Source of the DNA: Sphingobium sp.
Lineage (GTDB): Bacteria > Pseudomonadota > Alphaproteobacteria > Sphingomonadales > Sphingomonadaceae
Assembly: GCA_017745115.1 (NCBI GenBank)
Contig: JAGIAA010000003.1
Location: 1-64,000 of the forward strand
Reading direction: 5' to 3'
DNA length: 64,000 bases
Of the stretch, positions 1-7,329 are shown piece by piece (position 1 is the first letter of the stretch; each line of letters starts with the position of its first letter). Both the position numbers and the translations under genes were made by a program. The notes under the pieces were generated by a model that was not told the origin of the DNA, ran no database searches, and was given only the letters and a program-made list of their open reading frames with translations.

Positions 1-296
1 CGATCAACCAGGCGACCCAAGGCGGGCCGCCGTGGAACAGCATTCCGGTCAGCAAGGGCGCGAGGATGGTCGAGCGCCTGACGATGACCGACGCGAACAC
101 CATCGCCTATGAGATGACCTACACCGATCCGGAGGTGTTCACCGCGCCCTGGACCGTGCGCGTCGACTGGCCGCGCAACGACAAATACGAGATGTTCGAA
201 TATGCCTGCCACGAGGGCAACACCCAACTGCGCGGGCGGATCACGGCCTGGCGGGCGCAGCAGGCCGAGGAGAGGAAGGCGAAGGGTGGAAAGTAG
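1..296 (+). CDS. C-terminal fragment of an uncharacterised protein
   Basis: This is the last 97 codons of a gene whose start lies left of the window; the frame is open from base 3 and ends in TAG. The visible part contains TAPWTVRVDWPR and then MFEYACHEGN, followed by a charged tail rich in Arg, Glu and Lys. From memory, tails of this kind occur at the end of uncharacterised exported proteins of sphingomonads, but no catalytic motif is visible. It is followed directly by an inverted-repeat element that probably ends its transcript. I am fairly sure it is coding and give no function. Confidence 0.6.
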   Translation, partial: INQATQGGPPWNSIPVSKGARMVERLTMTDANTIAYEMTYTDPEVFTAPWTVRVDWPRNDKYEMFEYACHEGNTQLRGRITAWRAQQAEERKAKGGK

Positions 297-301
297 AGAT
301 T

Positions 302-447
302 TATCCTGGCCCCTTTCGGGGAGAGGATAAGGAGCCTTGCGAGCTTGCTCGCTAGGCGCAGTTGGAGGGTCGTGCGCTCCCCTCTCCAAGCTTCGCTAGG
401 CGCTTGCGCGACAAGCTCTGCTATCCTCTCCCCTGAAGGGGGCGAGA
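302..447. repeat. Intergenic inverted-repeat element between convergent genes
   Basis: Two hairpin-forming arms face each other. The left arm has TATCCT and CCCC pairing with GGGG and AGGATA around a TTTC loop. The right arm carries a near-copy in opposite orientation, TATCCTCTCCCCTGAAGGGG. Between them is a G/C-rich linker with gcttgctcgctagg and its near-complement. The element fills the gap between two convergent genes and could act as a bidirectional terminator. Elements of this pattern are common between sphingomonad genes; family membership is inferred from appearance only. Confidence 0.55.
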
Positions 448-459
448 AAAAGCGTTCAG

Positions 460-1440
460 CTACCGCCGCGCCATTTCGGCGACGCGCCACTCTTTCGGCC
501 CCACGCCGAACCGCTTCCTGAACAGCCGCGTGAAATAGCCCGGGTCGAGGAAGCCGGCCTGGTAGGCGATCTCGGCGATCTGCAGGCTGGCGGCGCGGGG
601 GTCGGCGAGGCGGTCGGCGGCGTGGTCGAGGCGGGCGGCGTTGAGTTCGGCGATGAAGTTGGTGCCGCTGCCGGCCAGCAACGACTGCAGGTAGCGCTTG
701 GAGATGCCGACGTCCTGGGCGACGCGCTCAGGCGTCAGCTCGGGGTCTGCGAAATCGCTCTCGATGCGGCGCAGGATCGAGCGGGCGAGCTGGCCCCTAT
801 GCCGGGAAACTTGCTTCGAGGGTGCCGGTTCGTGGAAGCCGGTCGCAAGCGTCAGTAGCGCACCGACCTGTTCGGCGATGAGCGAGCGGGGCAGGGGACT
901 CGTGTCGAGGCCGCTCAGCATGATCTCGAGCAGGCTGCCGAGTGGCGCACCCCAACCGCTGCTGGCGGCGATGGGTCGGGCGAGAAGGGCGCCGGGATCG
1001 GGGAGATATTTCTCGATCCAGCTCATCGGCATCATGAGATCGAGGCATTCATGAGCCTCGTCCATCTCCATCTGGTAGAAGCGGGTATTGTCGAGCAACA
1101 CGAACTGACCAGGCTCCACCGTGAAGCGCTTGCCCGCCATCTTCGTCTTGAGCGCACCCTTGCGGGCATAGACCAGCTGGATGGTCGGCGCGGCACGGCC
1201 TGAACTGCCGTCGGTGCCGCAATGGACGACGCGCTGGGCCGGCGCATGCAGATGGAGCAGGCGCAGCTGACCGACGCCATGGCTGCTCCAGCGGGCGGCG
1301 AAGGCGTCTGCGTCGTACACCGCGACGTCGATGGGCGCGATCGTGTTCGCCGCCCAGTCCTGCCACTGGCGGATCGCCTCGGCCTGCTTGAGACCGGCCG
1401 AGGTCCAGCTAGCATCGTCGGGCGTCTGTCCTGGCTGCAT
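460..1440 (-). CDS. AraC family transcriptional regulator
   Basis: This is a 326-residue regulator if started at the methionine of MQPGQTPDDASW; an upstream in-frame ATG would add 12 residues of poor quality. Roughly the first 200 residues look like the AraC-binding-like ligand domain. The last 100 form the double helix-turn-helix, with VGISKRYLQSLL in the first helix pair and GFLDPGYFTRLFRKRFG in the second. The family usually activates a neighbouring catabolic or stress gene in response to a small ligand. The divergent neighbour is the VOC gene pair, separated by a palindromic repeat, so those genes are the first candidate targets. The inducer cannot be read from the sequence. Confidence 0.85.
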   Translation of the reverse strand: MQPGQTPDDASWTSAGLKQAEAIRQWQDWAANTIAPIDVAVYDADAFAARWSSHGVGQLRLLHLHAPAQRVVHCGTDGSSGRAAPTIQLVYARKGALKTKMAGKRFTVEPGQFVLLDNTRFYQMEMDEAHECLDLMMPMSWIEKYLPDPGALLARPIAASSGWGAPLGSLLEIMLSGLDTSPLPRSLIAEQVGALLTLATGFHEPAPSKQVSRHRGQLARSILRRIESDFADPELTPERVAQDVGISKRYLQSLLAGSGTNFIAELNAARLDHAADRLADPRAASLQIAEIAYQAGFLDPGYFTRLFRKRFGVGPKEWRVAEMARR

Positions 1441-1494
1441 GGTTCGAAATCTATGGAAGGAGGCGGCTGCCTGCAAGCGGATGTGAATGACAAC

Positions 1495-1573
1495 GTCATC
1501 CCAGCGAAAGCTGGGATCTCAGGCGATGACAGCGCTACCGACGCGCGAGATCCCAGCTTTCGCTGGGGATGAC
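1495..1573. repeat. Palindromic intergenic repeat (REP-like)
   Basis: Two almost identical 26 to 27-base arms in inverted orientation (1495-1520 and 1547-1573) are separated by 26 bases. Each arm is itself a hairpin, CCCAGCGAAAGCTGGG in the left arm and its complement in the right arm. The element sits between the AraC gene and the VOC genes, upstream of both. This is a well-known type of proteobacterial palindrome built around GCGAAAGC. It may fold in either transcript or be a non-autonomous REP-type repeat. Confidence 0.8.
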
Positions 1574-1679
1574 GAATGTGGTGGATGACACCTCCGCGAC
1601 ATTTTCTGTCATTCTGGCGATAGCACGACAATGGGCGCTCCATTATGATGACGGTGACAGGCTGGAGGGAGTTGGACAG

Positions 1680-2039
1680 ATGGACATGCGCATCGGCTAT
1701 GTGATCGTCGGGGTGAAAGATCTGGAGAAGGGCGTCGCCTTCTATCGCGACATCATGGGGTTCAAGCTGCAGTTCGTGGAGCCGCAGTTCCACTTCGCTT
1801 CGTTCGAGGTCGGAGGGCAGCGTTTTTCGCTGGCCGCGGGCGGCGGCGACACCCATGGCAGCGGCGACCGCAACACGGGCATCGGTTTCGTGGTGGACGA
1901 CCTCGACACCGTTCACGCGGCGCTCGCGGCCAAAGGCGTCCACTTCACCATGGCGCCGAGCAAGCAGCCATGGGGTGGCTATATGGCGATGTTCGCCGAC
2001 CCAGACGGCAACATCTTCTACCTGGACAGCGCCGCGTGA
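1680..2039 (+). CDS. VOC (glyoxalase/bleomycin resistance fold) family protein
   Basis: This is a 119-residue single-module VOC protein. The start is the ATG of MDMRIGYV because GGAGGGA lies about eight bases upstream; the longer open frame to the left runs through the palindromic repeat and is unlikely to be translated. The fold is recognised from YVIVGVKDLEKGVAFYRD at the start, a central glycine-rich loop, and FADPDGNIFYL at the end, where a metal-ligand position usually lies. Family members are lyases, dioxygenases or binding proteins, so the substrate is unknown. It overlaps the next VOC gene by four bases, and the two probably form one operon with the AraC gene downstream. Confidence 0.8.
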   Translation: MDMRIGYVIVGVKDLEKGVAFYRDIMGFKLQFVEPQFHFASFEVGGQRFSLAAGGGDTHGSGDRNTGIGFVVDDLDTVHAALAAKGVHFTMAPSKQPWGGYMAMFADPDGNIFYLDSAA

Positions 2040-2455
2040 GCCTTGCGCAGAATGTCGGTCATTTCGCGATCGAGTGCGATGACGTTGAGCGAGGCAAAGC
2101 CTTTTACGAGGCGGTGTTCGGCTGGGTCATCACACCGTGGGGGCCGCCCAATTACTATCATATCAAGACGGGCACGACCGAGAATCCTGGAATTCTCGGC
2201 GACCTGCGCGAGCGGCATGACAGGCTTGCGGGGACCGGTCCGGGCGTCAGCGGCTTTGTCTGCACGATCAATGTCGGCTCGGTGAAGGATGTCCTGGCTG
2301 CGGTCGAGGCCCATGGCGGGCGTATCCACTCGCCACCCTATCTCATCGAGCATGTGGGTACCGTCGCCTATATCGAGGACAGCGAGGGTAACCGCGTCGG
2401 CATCATCCAGCATGTGGACAATGTGCAGATGCCCGAAGGTCTAAAGCAGGGCTGA
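2036..2455 (+). CDS. VOC family protein, second of a pair
   Basis: This is a 139-residue VOC protein starting with GTG that overlaps the stop of the previous gene as GTGA, so the two are probably translationally coupled. The start fits the family pattern, since VGHFAIECDDVERGKAFYE is the first beta-alpha unit. The C-terminal half ends in AYIEDSEGNRVGIIQ, the usual closing strand with an acidic ligand position. It resembles the CFP-30 or ring-cleavage-like single-domain group. An AraC regulator begins five bases after its stop. Enzyme activity and substrate are not deducible. Confidence 0.8.
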   Translation: MSLAQNVGHFAIECDDVERGKAFYEAVFGWVITPWGPPNYYHIKTGTTENPGILGDLRERHDRLAGTGPGVSGFVCTINVGSVKDVLAAVEAHGGRIHSPPYLIEHVGTVAYIEDSEGNRVGIIQHVDNVQMPEGLKQG

Positions 2456-2459
2456 AGCC

Positions 2460-3188
2460 ATGGCTCTCATCCTGCGCACGCTCGCCTGCACCTATTTCGC
2501 CGGCTACCATCTCCCGCCACACGCGCATCCCTGGGGACAGCTCATCTATGCGGCGAGCGGGGTGATGCGCGTGCGGACGCAGGACATGCTGTGGATCGTG
2601 CCGCCGGCGCGGGCAATCTGGGCGCCGGCCGGGGTCGAGCATGAGATCTGGGCGAAAGGCGATTTCGCCATGCGCACGCTCTATCTGGCGCCCGCGCTTG
2701 CCGTCGACCTGCCCCGGGACAGTTTCGCGATGGATGTTTCGCCGCTGCTGCGCGAGCTGGTGCTTCATGCCGTGTCGGTCGGGATGCTCGATGGCAGCGA
2801 CGATGGCCACGGCCGCCTCGCCGGGGTGATCGCTGATCAGATTCGGACGTCGGCCACCTTGCCGCTCTCGCTGCCGCTCCCGGCTGATCCGCGTGCGGTC
2901 CGCCTTGCCGAGCGACTCCGCGACGACCCGGCCTGCGACCTCGAACTGGAGGCGCTGGCCCGTGCTGCCGGGGCGAGCACGCGGACCATGCAGCGGCTGT
3001 TCCTCGCCGAAACGGGGCTGCGCTTTGCCGAATGGCGCCAACGGCTGCGTCTGCTCCACGGCGCGAGCCTGCTCGGCACTGGCGCGTCGGTCACCCAGGC
3101 GGGGCTGGATGCCGGCTATGCCGGGACGAGCGCGTTCATAGCCGCTTTCCGCAAGCAGTTCGGCCACACGCCTGCCCGTATGCGCTAG
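2460..3188 (+). CDS. Cupin-containing AraC family regulator
   Basis: This 242-residue regulator has an N-terminal cupin (AraC-binding) domain containing HAHPWGQLIYAASGVMRV and a C-terminal HTH_18 domain with STRTMQRLF and AGYAGTSAFIAAFRKQFGH. The arrangement matches the short AraC group that senses a small molecule through the cupin. It follows the two VOC genes so closely that it is probably co-transcribed with them and may regulate them. Its stop overlaps the stop of the convergent AHSA1 gene by four bases (gctagc), so there is no room for a separate terminator. Confidence 0.85.
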   Translation: MALILRTLACTYFAGYHLPPHAHPWGQLIYAASGVMRVRTQDMLWIVPPARAIWAPAGVEHEIWAKGDFAMRTLYLAPALAVDLPRDSFAMDVSPLLRELVLHAVSVGMLDGSDDGHGRLAGVIADQIRTSATLPLSLPLPADPRAVRLAERLRDDPACDLELEALARAAGASTRTMQRLFLAETGLRFAEWRQRLRLLHGASLLGTGASVTQAGLDAGYAGTSAFIAAFRKQFGHTPARMR

Positions 3189-3676
3189 CCCTCCCAGGCG
3201 TACCGCGTGTCCAGCTTCGAAAGCTGGCTGGTGAAACCCTGCTTCTGCATCTCGGAGAATTCGGGATTGTGCATCGGCGACAGCGTCACGATCATCCGGG
3301 TCTTGCCGTCCGACACGGGAAGGAACTGCACGGTCATGGTGCTGTCATAGGGCGCAACGCCGGGCAGGAAATCGATGACATGCGTGAGGACCAGCCGCTC
3401 ATGCGGCTTGAACTCGGTGAAGGTGCCGCGCGACTCGTGCGAGGCCGGCCGGCCCATCTCAGCCATGGCCTTCACCATCTCCGGCGTGTCAGCGACCATA
3501 TCGTAATGGAAGGCACCACCTTCGCGACCGTCCATCTCGCGGACATCTGCGCGAAAGCCCTGCGGTCCCCACCAGGACTGGAAGCCGTCCCTGGTGGTCC
3601 AGAGGCTCCACAACTCTTCCGCCGACGCGGTATAGCTGCGCTCGATGACGATGCTCGCCTCGATTGTGTCGCTCAT
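3185..3676 (-). CDS. SRPBCC/AHSA1 domain protein
   Basis: This is a 163-residue protein of the AHSA1-like START superfamily. The start MSDTIEASIVIERSY has GGAGGAG a few bases upstream and overlaps the ArsR stop as ATGA. Diagnostic features are SAEELWSLWTTRDGFQSWWGP near the N-terminus and the helix at the C-terminus preceding GFTSQLSKLD. Such proteins have a hydrophobic pocket and commonly sit next to an ArsR repressor, in pairs thought to respond to small lipophilic compounds. The ArsR gene directly upstream supports that arrangement here. The ligand is unknown. Confidence 0.85.
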   Translation of the reverse strand: MSDTIEASIVIERSYTASAEELWSLWTTRDGFQSWWGPQGFRADVREMDGREGGAFHYDMVADTPEMVKAMAEMGRPASHESRGTFTEFKPHERLVLTHVIDFLPGVAPYDSTMTVQFLPVSDGKTRMIVTLSPMHNPEFSEMQKQGFTSQLSKLDTRYAWEG

Positions 3677-4014
3677 GGCTTCTTCTCCTCCTGATTGTCG
3701 CCGGCCTTCTGCCGGGCTTCGAGTGCGGCACCGAAACGGTCGAGCCGTGCTTCCCAATGCGCGCGATATTTGGCCAGCCAATCGTCGATCTCGCGAAATG
3801 GATTTGACTTCAGCGCGTAGAGGCGCCGCTGCCCGTCGGGCCGCATGGTGACGAACCCGGCTTCGGACAGGATGCGCAGATGGCGCGAGACGCCTGACTG
3901 GTGAATGCCGACCATTTCGACGATGTCGTTGACCTGCCGCTCTCCGCCGCTGAGCGCATCAAGCACGCGGCGGCGCGTGGGGTCGGCTAAAGTCTGAAAT
4001 GAATCAATATCCAT
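3673..4014 (-). CDS. ArsR family transcriptional repressor
   Basis: This 113-residue winged helix-turn-helix protein begins at MDIDSFQTLADPTRRRVLDA, the usual ArsR opening. The recognition region is VEMVGIHQSGVSRHLRIL and the wing contains RPDGQRRLYAL. No CVC-type metal site is seen, so it belongs to the non-metal-sensing group paired with AHSA1 proteins. A TTG twelve codons upstream is in frame but lies inside the promoter, so the ATG is preferred. It is the first gene of a two-gene operon with the AHSA1 protein and is probably autoregulated through the dyad just upstream. Confidence 0.88.
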   Translation of the reverse strand: MDIDSFQTLADPTRRRVLDALSGGERQVNDIVEMVGIHQSGVSRHLRILSEAGFVTMRPDGQRRLYALKSNPFREIDDWLAKYRAHWEARLDRFGAALEARQKAGDNQEEKKP

Positions 4015-4021
4015 GATTGTG

Positions 4022-4050
4022 TATATACATATAAATGCATATATCGTCAA
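4022..4050 (-). promoter_or_regulatory. Promoter and operator of the arsR-AHSA1 operon, probably leaderless
   Basis: Read on the minus strand there is TTGACG (4050-4045), a 17-base spacer and TATATA (4027-4022). Only seven bases separate the -10 box from the ATG, so transcription should start at or next to the start codon. A dyad TATATACAT-ATAA-ATGCATATA (4022-4043, one mismatch) overlaps the spacer and the -10 box, where a repressor would block RNA polymerase. The block is strikingly AT-rich for this genome. Confidence 0.7.
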
Positions 4051-4087
4051 CAGGCCGGATTTATGCGAATCACCGCCGCCAGAATCG

Positions 4088-4122
4088 CTTCAGCCCGCAC
4101 GCGGTCTGCGAACGGGCTGAAG
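4088..4122. terminator. Hairpin between sciP and the arsR promoter
   Basis: CTTCAGCCCG (4088-4097) is perfectly complementary to CGGGCTGAAG (4113-4122) with a 15-base loop. No strong T-run follows on either strand, so it may be an insulating hairpin or a second terminator for sciP rather than a classical intrinsic terminator. Confidence 0.4.
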
Positions 4123-4146
4123 GGGTCCGATGCCTGAGGAAACGAG

Positions 4147-4169
4147 CGAGGCGGCGCGCGGCCGCCTCG
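4147..4169 (-). terminator. Probable terminator of sciP
   Basis: CGAGGCGGC (4147-4155) pairs perfectly with GCCGCCTCG (4161-4169) around a five-base loop, thirteen bases beyond the sciP stop. On the minus strand the stem is followed by CTCGTTTCCTC, a weak T-tract, so termination strength is uncertain. Confidence 0.5.
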
Positions 4170-4182
4170 GCGTGAAACCGTC

Positions 4183-4482
4183 TTAGTAGCGCTGCTGGCG
4201 CTCGTAGAGCGTCTTGTAGTGCTGGATGCGCGTCACGCGGAGGCCGGGCATGCCCGAGCGGTCAACGGCGCGCTGCCAGCCGGCGAATTCCTCGAGAGTC
4301 AGAGAATAGCGCGCGCAGGCCTCATCGACCGTGAGCAGCCCGCCATTGACGGCCGCCACGACTTCCGCCTTGCGGCGCACGACCCAGCGCGTCGTATCCG
4401 GCGACGGCAGGCTATCGATCGTCAGGGGCTCCCCGAGGGGGCCAACCACTTGATCCGGGCGAATTTTCTGGTTCTCAATCAT
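4183..4482 (-). CDS. sciP: CtrA inhibitor SciP (DUF1153)
   Basis: This 99-residue protein matches the DUF1153 family founded by Caulobacter SciP. The recognisable core is PLTIDSLPSPDTTRWVVRRK, then AEVVAAVNGGLLTVDEAC and the helix-turn-helix YSLTLEEFAGWQ, ending with RVTRIQHYK. In Caulobacter SciP binds the master cell-cycle regulator CtrA and blocks its activation of target promoters after replication starts. Its role in sphingomonads is inferred from conservation. Upstream lie repeated TTATTGAG elements and a small unknown gene. Single-gene transcription is likely because a hairpin follows it. Confidence 0.92.
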   Translation of the reverse strand: MIENQKIRPDQVVGPLGEPLTIDSLPSPDTTRWVVRRKAEVVAAVNGGLLTVDEACARYSLTLEEFAGWQRAVDRSGMPGLRVTRIQHYKTLYERQQRY

Positions 4483-4490
4483 GTTCTAAC

Positions 4491-4535
4491 CTCAATAACC
4501 GACGGGGTCGGCATCAACTGCTCTCTCAATAACTG
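4491..4535 (-). promoter_or_regulatory. Two direct repeats upstream of sciP
   Basis: On the minus strand CAGTTATTGAG and CGGTTATTGAG occur 34 bases apart immediately before the sciP start. A further pair of GTTTA boxes separated by seven bases lies at about 4568-4585 and loosely resembles half-sites of the CtrA consensus (TTAA-N7-TTAA), though the match is imperfect. Regulation by CtrA would fit what is known in Caulobacter but is only inferred. Confidence 0.3.
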
Positions 4536-4565
4536 CCCTTTTGATGGGAAAGCTTTGCCCCTTGG

Positions 4566-4892
4566 CTAAACGCCAGAGTAAACGCCGTTTTCACCATCGC
4601 CCCCCATCGACAATCGTGCTGCAACCGCCGCGTGAAACGCGCCGGCCATCCCCTTTGGAAGGCTCGGCCGAACCGCCGGCGGCGCGAAGATCACCGCCAT
4701 GCGTGCAGGCTGGTCGCCCACTTGCTCCGGCGGCGTTTCTTCCCGCACCCGAGTCGCGGTGATGCCCGTCGACTGCTCGACCGAAAGCACGGCCAGCATG
4801 ACGGGCAAATCCGCGATCCGTGCACCGCTCGGGACCTTCCGGGAAGCCTGGCGGGCAAGCAGCTTGGATGCAGCGCTCATGTCCATGGCCAT
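4566..4892 (-). CDS. Hypothetical small protein upstream of sciP
   Basis: This is a 108-residue open frame starting at MAMDMSAASKLLARQASRK; in-frame ATGs lie 15 codons upstream and 3 codons downstream. Codon third positions are clearly G/C-rich throughout, which supports real coding rather than a shadow frame, and no opposing gene occupies the strand. The sequence has a polar centre (EQSTGITATRVREETPPEQV) and an Ala-rich end, with no domain I recognise. It ends 83 bases before sciP and could share its transcript. Function is unknown. Confidence 0.5.
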   Translation of the reverse strand: MAMDMSAASKLLARQASRKVPSGARIADLPVMLAVLSVEQSTGITATRVREETPPEQVGDQPARMAVIFAPPAVRPSLPKGMAGAFHAAVAARLSMGGDGENGVYSGV

Positions 4893-4995
4893 GGTTCTAG
4901 CAACGAGTGGATAAGCTGCCGTAAACGCGACGGTCACAGCTCATTAGGGTTAGTTATCAGTTGGTCAGGAGAGGTTACCAAGGCGTGGGCTGGCC

Positions 4996-6135
4996 GTGAG
5001 CGCACGCTACGCCTATATGGCCGGCCAAATGGACGCACTTTTCCAGCTCGAAGAACCCCTGAAGGCCCGCCGTATCGTCGTGGCCATGTCGGGCGGCGTG
5101 GACTCCAGCGTGGTCGCGGCGCTCGCCGCGCGCACCGGCGCTGAAACGATCGGTGTCACGCTGCAGCTTTACGATCACGGCGCCGCCGTCGGCCGCGCGG
5201 GCAGTTGCTGCGCCGGGCAGGACATTCGCGACGCGCGCGCGGTCGCCGACAAGCTTGGTATCGCTCACTATGTCTTTGATTATGCAAGCCGCTTCCGGGA
5301 CTCGGTGATCCAGGGTTTCGCCGACGAATATATGGCCGGCCGAACGCCGATTCCCTGCGTGCGCTGTAACATGGGCGTCAAGTTCACCGATCTGTTCGCG
5401 CTCGCCCGAGACCTTGGCGCCGATTGCCTCGCGACCGGCCATTATGTCCGCCGCGTCCTCGGGCCGCAGGGAGCGGAGTTGCACCGCGCCATCGATCCCG
5501 CCCGCGACCAGAGTTATTTCCTGTTCGCCACGACGGCCGAGCAGCTCGCTTATCTGCGCTTTCCCCTAGGCGGCATGGAAAAGCCGGCAGTGCGTGCCAT
5601 CGCCGCAGAGCTCGGCCTTGGCGTGGCGATGAAGCCCGACAGCCAGGACATCTGCTTCGTGCCCGACGGCGACTATGCAAAAGTGGTCCGCAAGGTTCGG
5701 CCGGACGCGGACGACGAAGGCGAGATCGTCCATATCGACGGCCGCGTGCTCGGCCAGCACAAGGGCCTCATCCATTATACGGTCGGCCAGCGGCGCGGGC
5801 TCGACGTCGGCGGCCTGCCTGATCCGGTCTACGTCGTGCGGCTGGATGCGGCGGAAAAGCGCGTGATTGTCGGCCCCAAGGCGGCGCTCGCCGTGCGTAG
5901 TGCCCGGCTCTCCGAGATCAACTGGCTCGGCGGCGATTTTTCCGGTCCGCTCAGCGCCAAGGTGCGGTCCCTGGCCAAGCCGGTGCCCGGGCGGCTGGAC
6001 GGCGACCGGCTCAGCTTCAGCGTTCCGGAATATGGCGTGGCGCCCGGACAGGCCGCAGTGCTCTACGATGGCGATCGCGTGCTCGGGGGCGGCTGGATCG
6101 AGGAGACCGAATCCGCCGAGTTGATAGGCGCTTGA
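4996..6135 (+). CDS. mnmA: tRNA-specific 2-thiouridylase MnmA
   Basis: MnmA is the cytoplasmic enzyme that adds sulfur to uridine 34 of the Lys, Glu and Gln tRNAs. The PP-loop SGGVDSS lies at about residues 32-38. The two active-site cysteines are present in [10 protein letters not shown] and in SQDICFV, and the sulfur-transfer loop [12 protein letters not shown] follows the first beta strand. The 379-residue length is normal. The GTG start is used here, but ATGs at residues 8 and 12 are also possible because no strong Shine-Dalgarno sequence fixes the start. The next gene starts within its stop codon. Confidence 0.95.
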   Translation: MSARYAYMAGQMDALFQLEEPLKARRIVVAMSGGVDSSVVAALAARTGAETIGVTLQLYDHGAAVGRAGSCCAGQDIRDARAVADKLGIAHYVFDYASRFRDSVIQGFADEYMAGRTPIPCVRCNMGVKFTDLFALARDLGADCLATGHYVRRVLGPQGAELHRAIDPARDQSYFLFATTAEQLAYLRFPLGGMEKPAVRAIAAELGLGVAMKPDSQDICFVPDGDYAKVVRKVRPDADDEGEIVHIDGRVLGQHKGLIHYTVGQRRGLDVGGLPDPVYVVRLDAAEKRVIVGPKAALAVRSARLSEINWLGGDFSGPLSAKVRSLAKPVPGRLDGDRLSFSVPEYGVAPGQAAVLYDGDRVLGGGWIEETESAELIGA

Positions 6136-6440
6136 TGGTCTGGGATCTGCGCGGCGCACTCTTGAAGAAAGAAGAGTTCGAGTCGGCGCGGCTCACTCAT
6201 TTCGAGTTTCGGCAGCGTGCCCGGGCGATGCGCTTGCTTGCCGTTCGGATTGGGGGAGATTCCGACCAAATGGCGCTGCGTATTGCCGACAAGCCGGACG
6301 AAGGCATTCTCGCAGATCTTGCGGCGGAGTTCGGCTGTGATCCGCAGACATTGGTCGCGAATTATCTCGAATGCTGGGTCGAGGCTCGCGTGCAGCTCAT
6401 CGAGGAAATCGGCGATCCGACCCCGCATCGGCTCGGCTAA
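6135..6440 (+). CDS. DUF1476-like protein (zeta-type ATPase inhibitor family), coupled to mnmA
   Basis: This is a 101-residue, mainly helical protein whose ATG overlaps the mnmA stop as TGATG, so translation is probably coupled. The pattern LKKEEFESARLTHFEFRQRA, then RLLAVRIG and ILADLAAEFGC, ending EARVQLIEEI, follows the layout of DUF1476. That family includes the zeta subunit that inhibits F1-ATPase in Paracoccus. Sequence similarity by eye is partial, so an inhibitory role is not claimed. It could equally be a lineage-specific partner of unknown role. Confidence 0.55.
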   Translation: MVWDLRGALLKKEEFESARLTHFEFRQRARAMRLLAVRIGGDSDQMALRIADKPDEGILADLAAEFGCDPQTLVANYLECWVEARVQLIEEIGDPTPHRLG

Positions 6441-6468
6441 AGAAGGCAAACGGCGCCCGTCTTTCGAC

Positions 6469-6486
6469 AAGCGCCGCGCTTCTTTT
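6469..6486 (+). terminator. Possible terminator after the mnmA operon
   Basis: AAGCG-CCG-CGCTT is followed directly by CTTTT. A wider pairing of CGGCGC (6451-6456) with GCGCCG (6471-6476) overlaps it. The stem is short, so this is a weak candidate, but it lies between two convergent genes where termination is needed. Confidence 0.35.
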
Positions 6487-6494
6487 CCGATCAA

Positions 6495-7199
6495 TTATTT
6501 GCAGCGGACGTCGCTGCTGTTCTTGTCGACTTGCTGGCCGAGAATCGCGCCGAGCGCGCCACCGATCAGCGTACCGGCTGCGCGGTTGCGGCCGCCGTCG
6601 ATGATGTTGCCGAGGACCGCACCGCCCGCGGCGCCTACGATCAGGCCGGTCGTGCCGTCGCTGCGCTTGCAATAATAGCGGCCGTCCGACCCGCGGTAGA
6701 CCTCGTCATCGGAGGTCAGGCGGCGCTCGGTGTAGCGCGCATCGTCGCGATAATAACGCGAGGCGTCATAGGTGGTGACATAGCGGTCCGGCGCGTCGCG
6801 ATAATATGGCCGGCCGCCATAGCCGGCGCCGCTGGAACTATTGTTCCAGTCCTGACGCTGCCAGCGAATGCGCTGGCTCAGATTGTCGAGACGGGACAGC
6901 AATATATCGCGCTCGCGCGAATCCAGCCGCCCCATGCGGCGGGCATCGCGCTGGATCGTGTTCAGTTCCATCTGCGAGCGGCGCGCTTCGCGGCGATCCA
7001 AGCTGCCGTCCGAGACGCCACGGTCGATGCGGCGCTGCAGGAATGTGATCCGCGCGTACGGATCGTCCGATGCGCCCCGCCAGAAGGCGTCGCGATTCCA
7101 GCTATTGGAGCCATAAGGCTGCGCCGTAACCGGCGCAGTGAGTGGCGCTGCGCCCAGCGCGACGAGCGCAGCCAGGCCGCCAAGGACAATCTTCTTCAT
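6495..7199 (-). CDS. Exported glycine-zipper (Rickettsia 17 kDa antigen-like) protein
   Basis: This is a 234-residue protein with a signal peptide (MKKIVLGGLAALVALGAAP, cleaved near VTAQ). Residues about 30-110 are charged and helical (ERDILLSRLDNLSQRI). A Tyr/Arg-rich linker follows, and the C-terminus has the double glycine-zipper GLIVGAAGGAVLGNII and GTLIGGALGAILG that inserts in or against the outer membrane. The start is chosen because MKKIV follows AAGGTAAGAAC and gives a clean signal sequence; a longer upstream frame lacks one. Such proteins are linked to envelope stability, but no specific role can be assigned. It is a single-gene unit. Confidence 0.8.
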   Translation of the reverse strand: MKKIVLGGLAALVALGAAPLTAPVTAQPYGSNSWNRDAFWRGASDDPYARITFLQRRIDRGVSDGSLDRREARRSQMELNTIQRDARRMGRLDSRERDILLSRLDNLSQRIRWQRQDWNNSSSGAGYGGRPYYRDAPDRYVTTYDASRYYRDDARYTERRLTSDDEVYRGSDGRYYCKRSDGTTGLIVGAAGGAVLGNIIDGGRNRAAGTLIGGALGAILGQQVDKNSSDVRCK

Positions 7200-7274
7200 G
7201 TTCTTACCTTTCATCAGCATGTTGGCGAAGACTGCAGATACAACGCTCAGGAGCCGGTTTTGTGCCAAAGGAAA

Positions 7275-7301
7275 GGGCGGCCACCCTTTGGATGACCGCC
7301 C
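7275..7301 (-). terminator. Intrinsic terminator of the mddA-like gene
   Basis: On the minus strand GGGCGGTCATCC pairs with GGGTGGCCGCCC (twelve pairs, two of them G-U) around an AAA loop and is followed by TTTCCTTT. It lies 29 bases past the stop of the methyltransferase gene. Confidence 0.65.
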
Positions 7302-7329
7302 CCCCGGGGAACTCATTTTGGTAGGCGTA

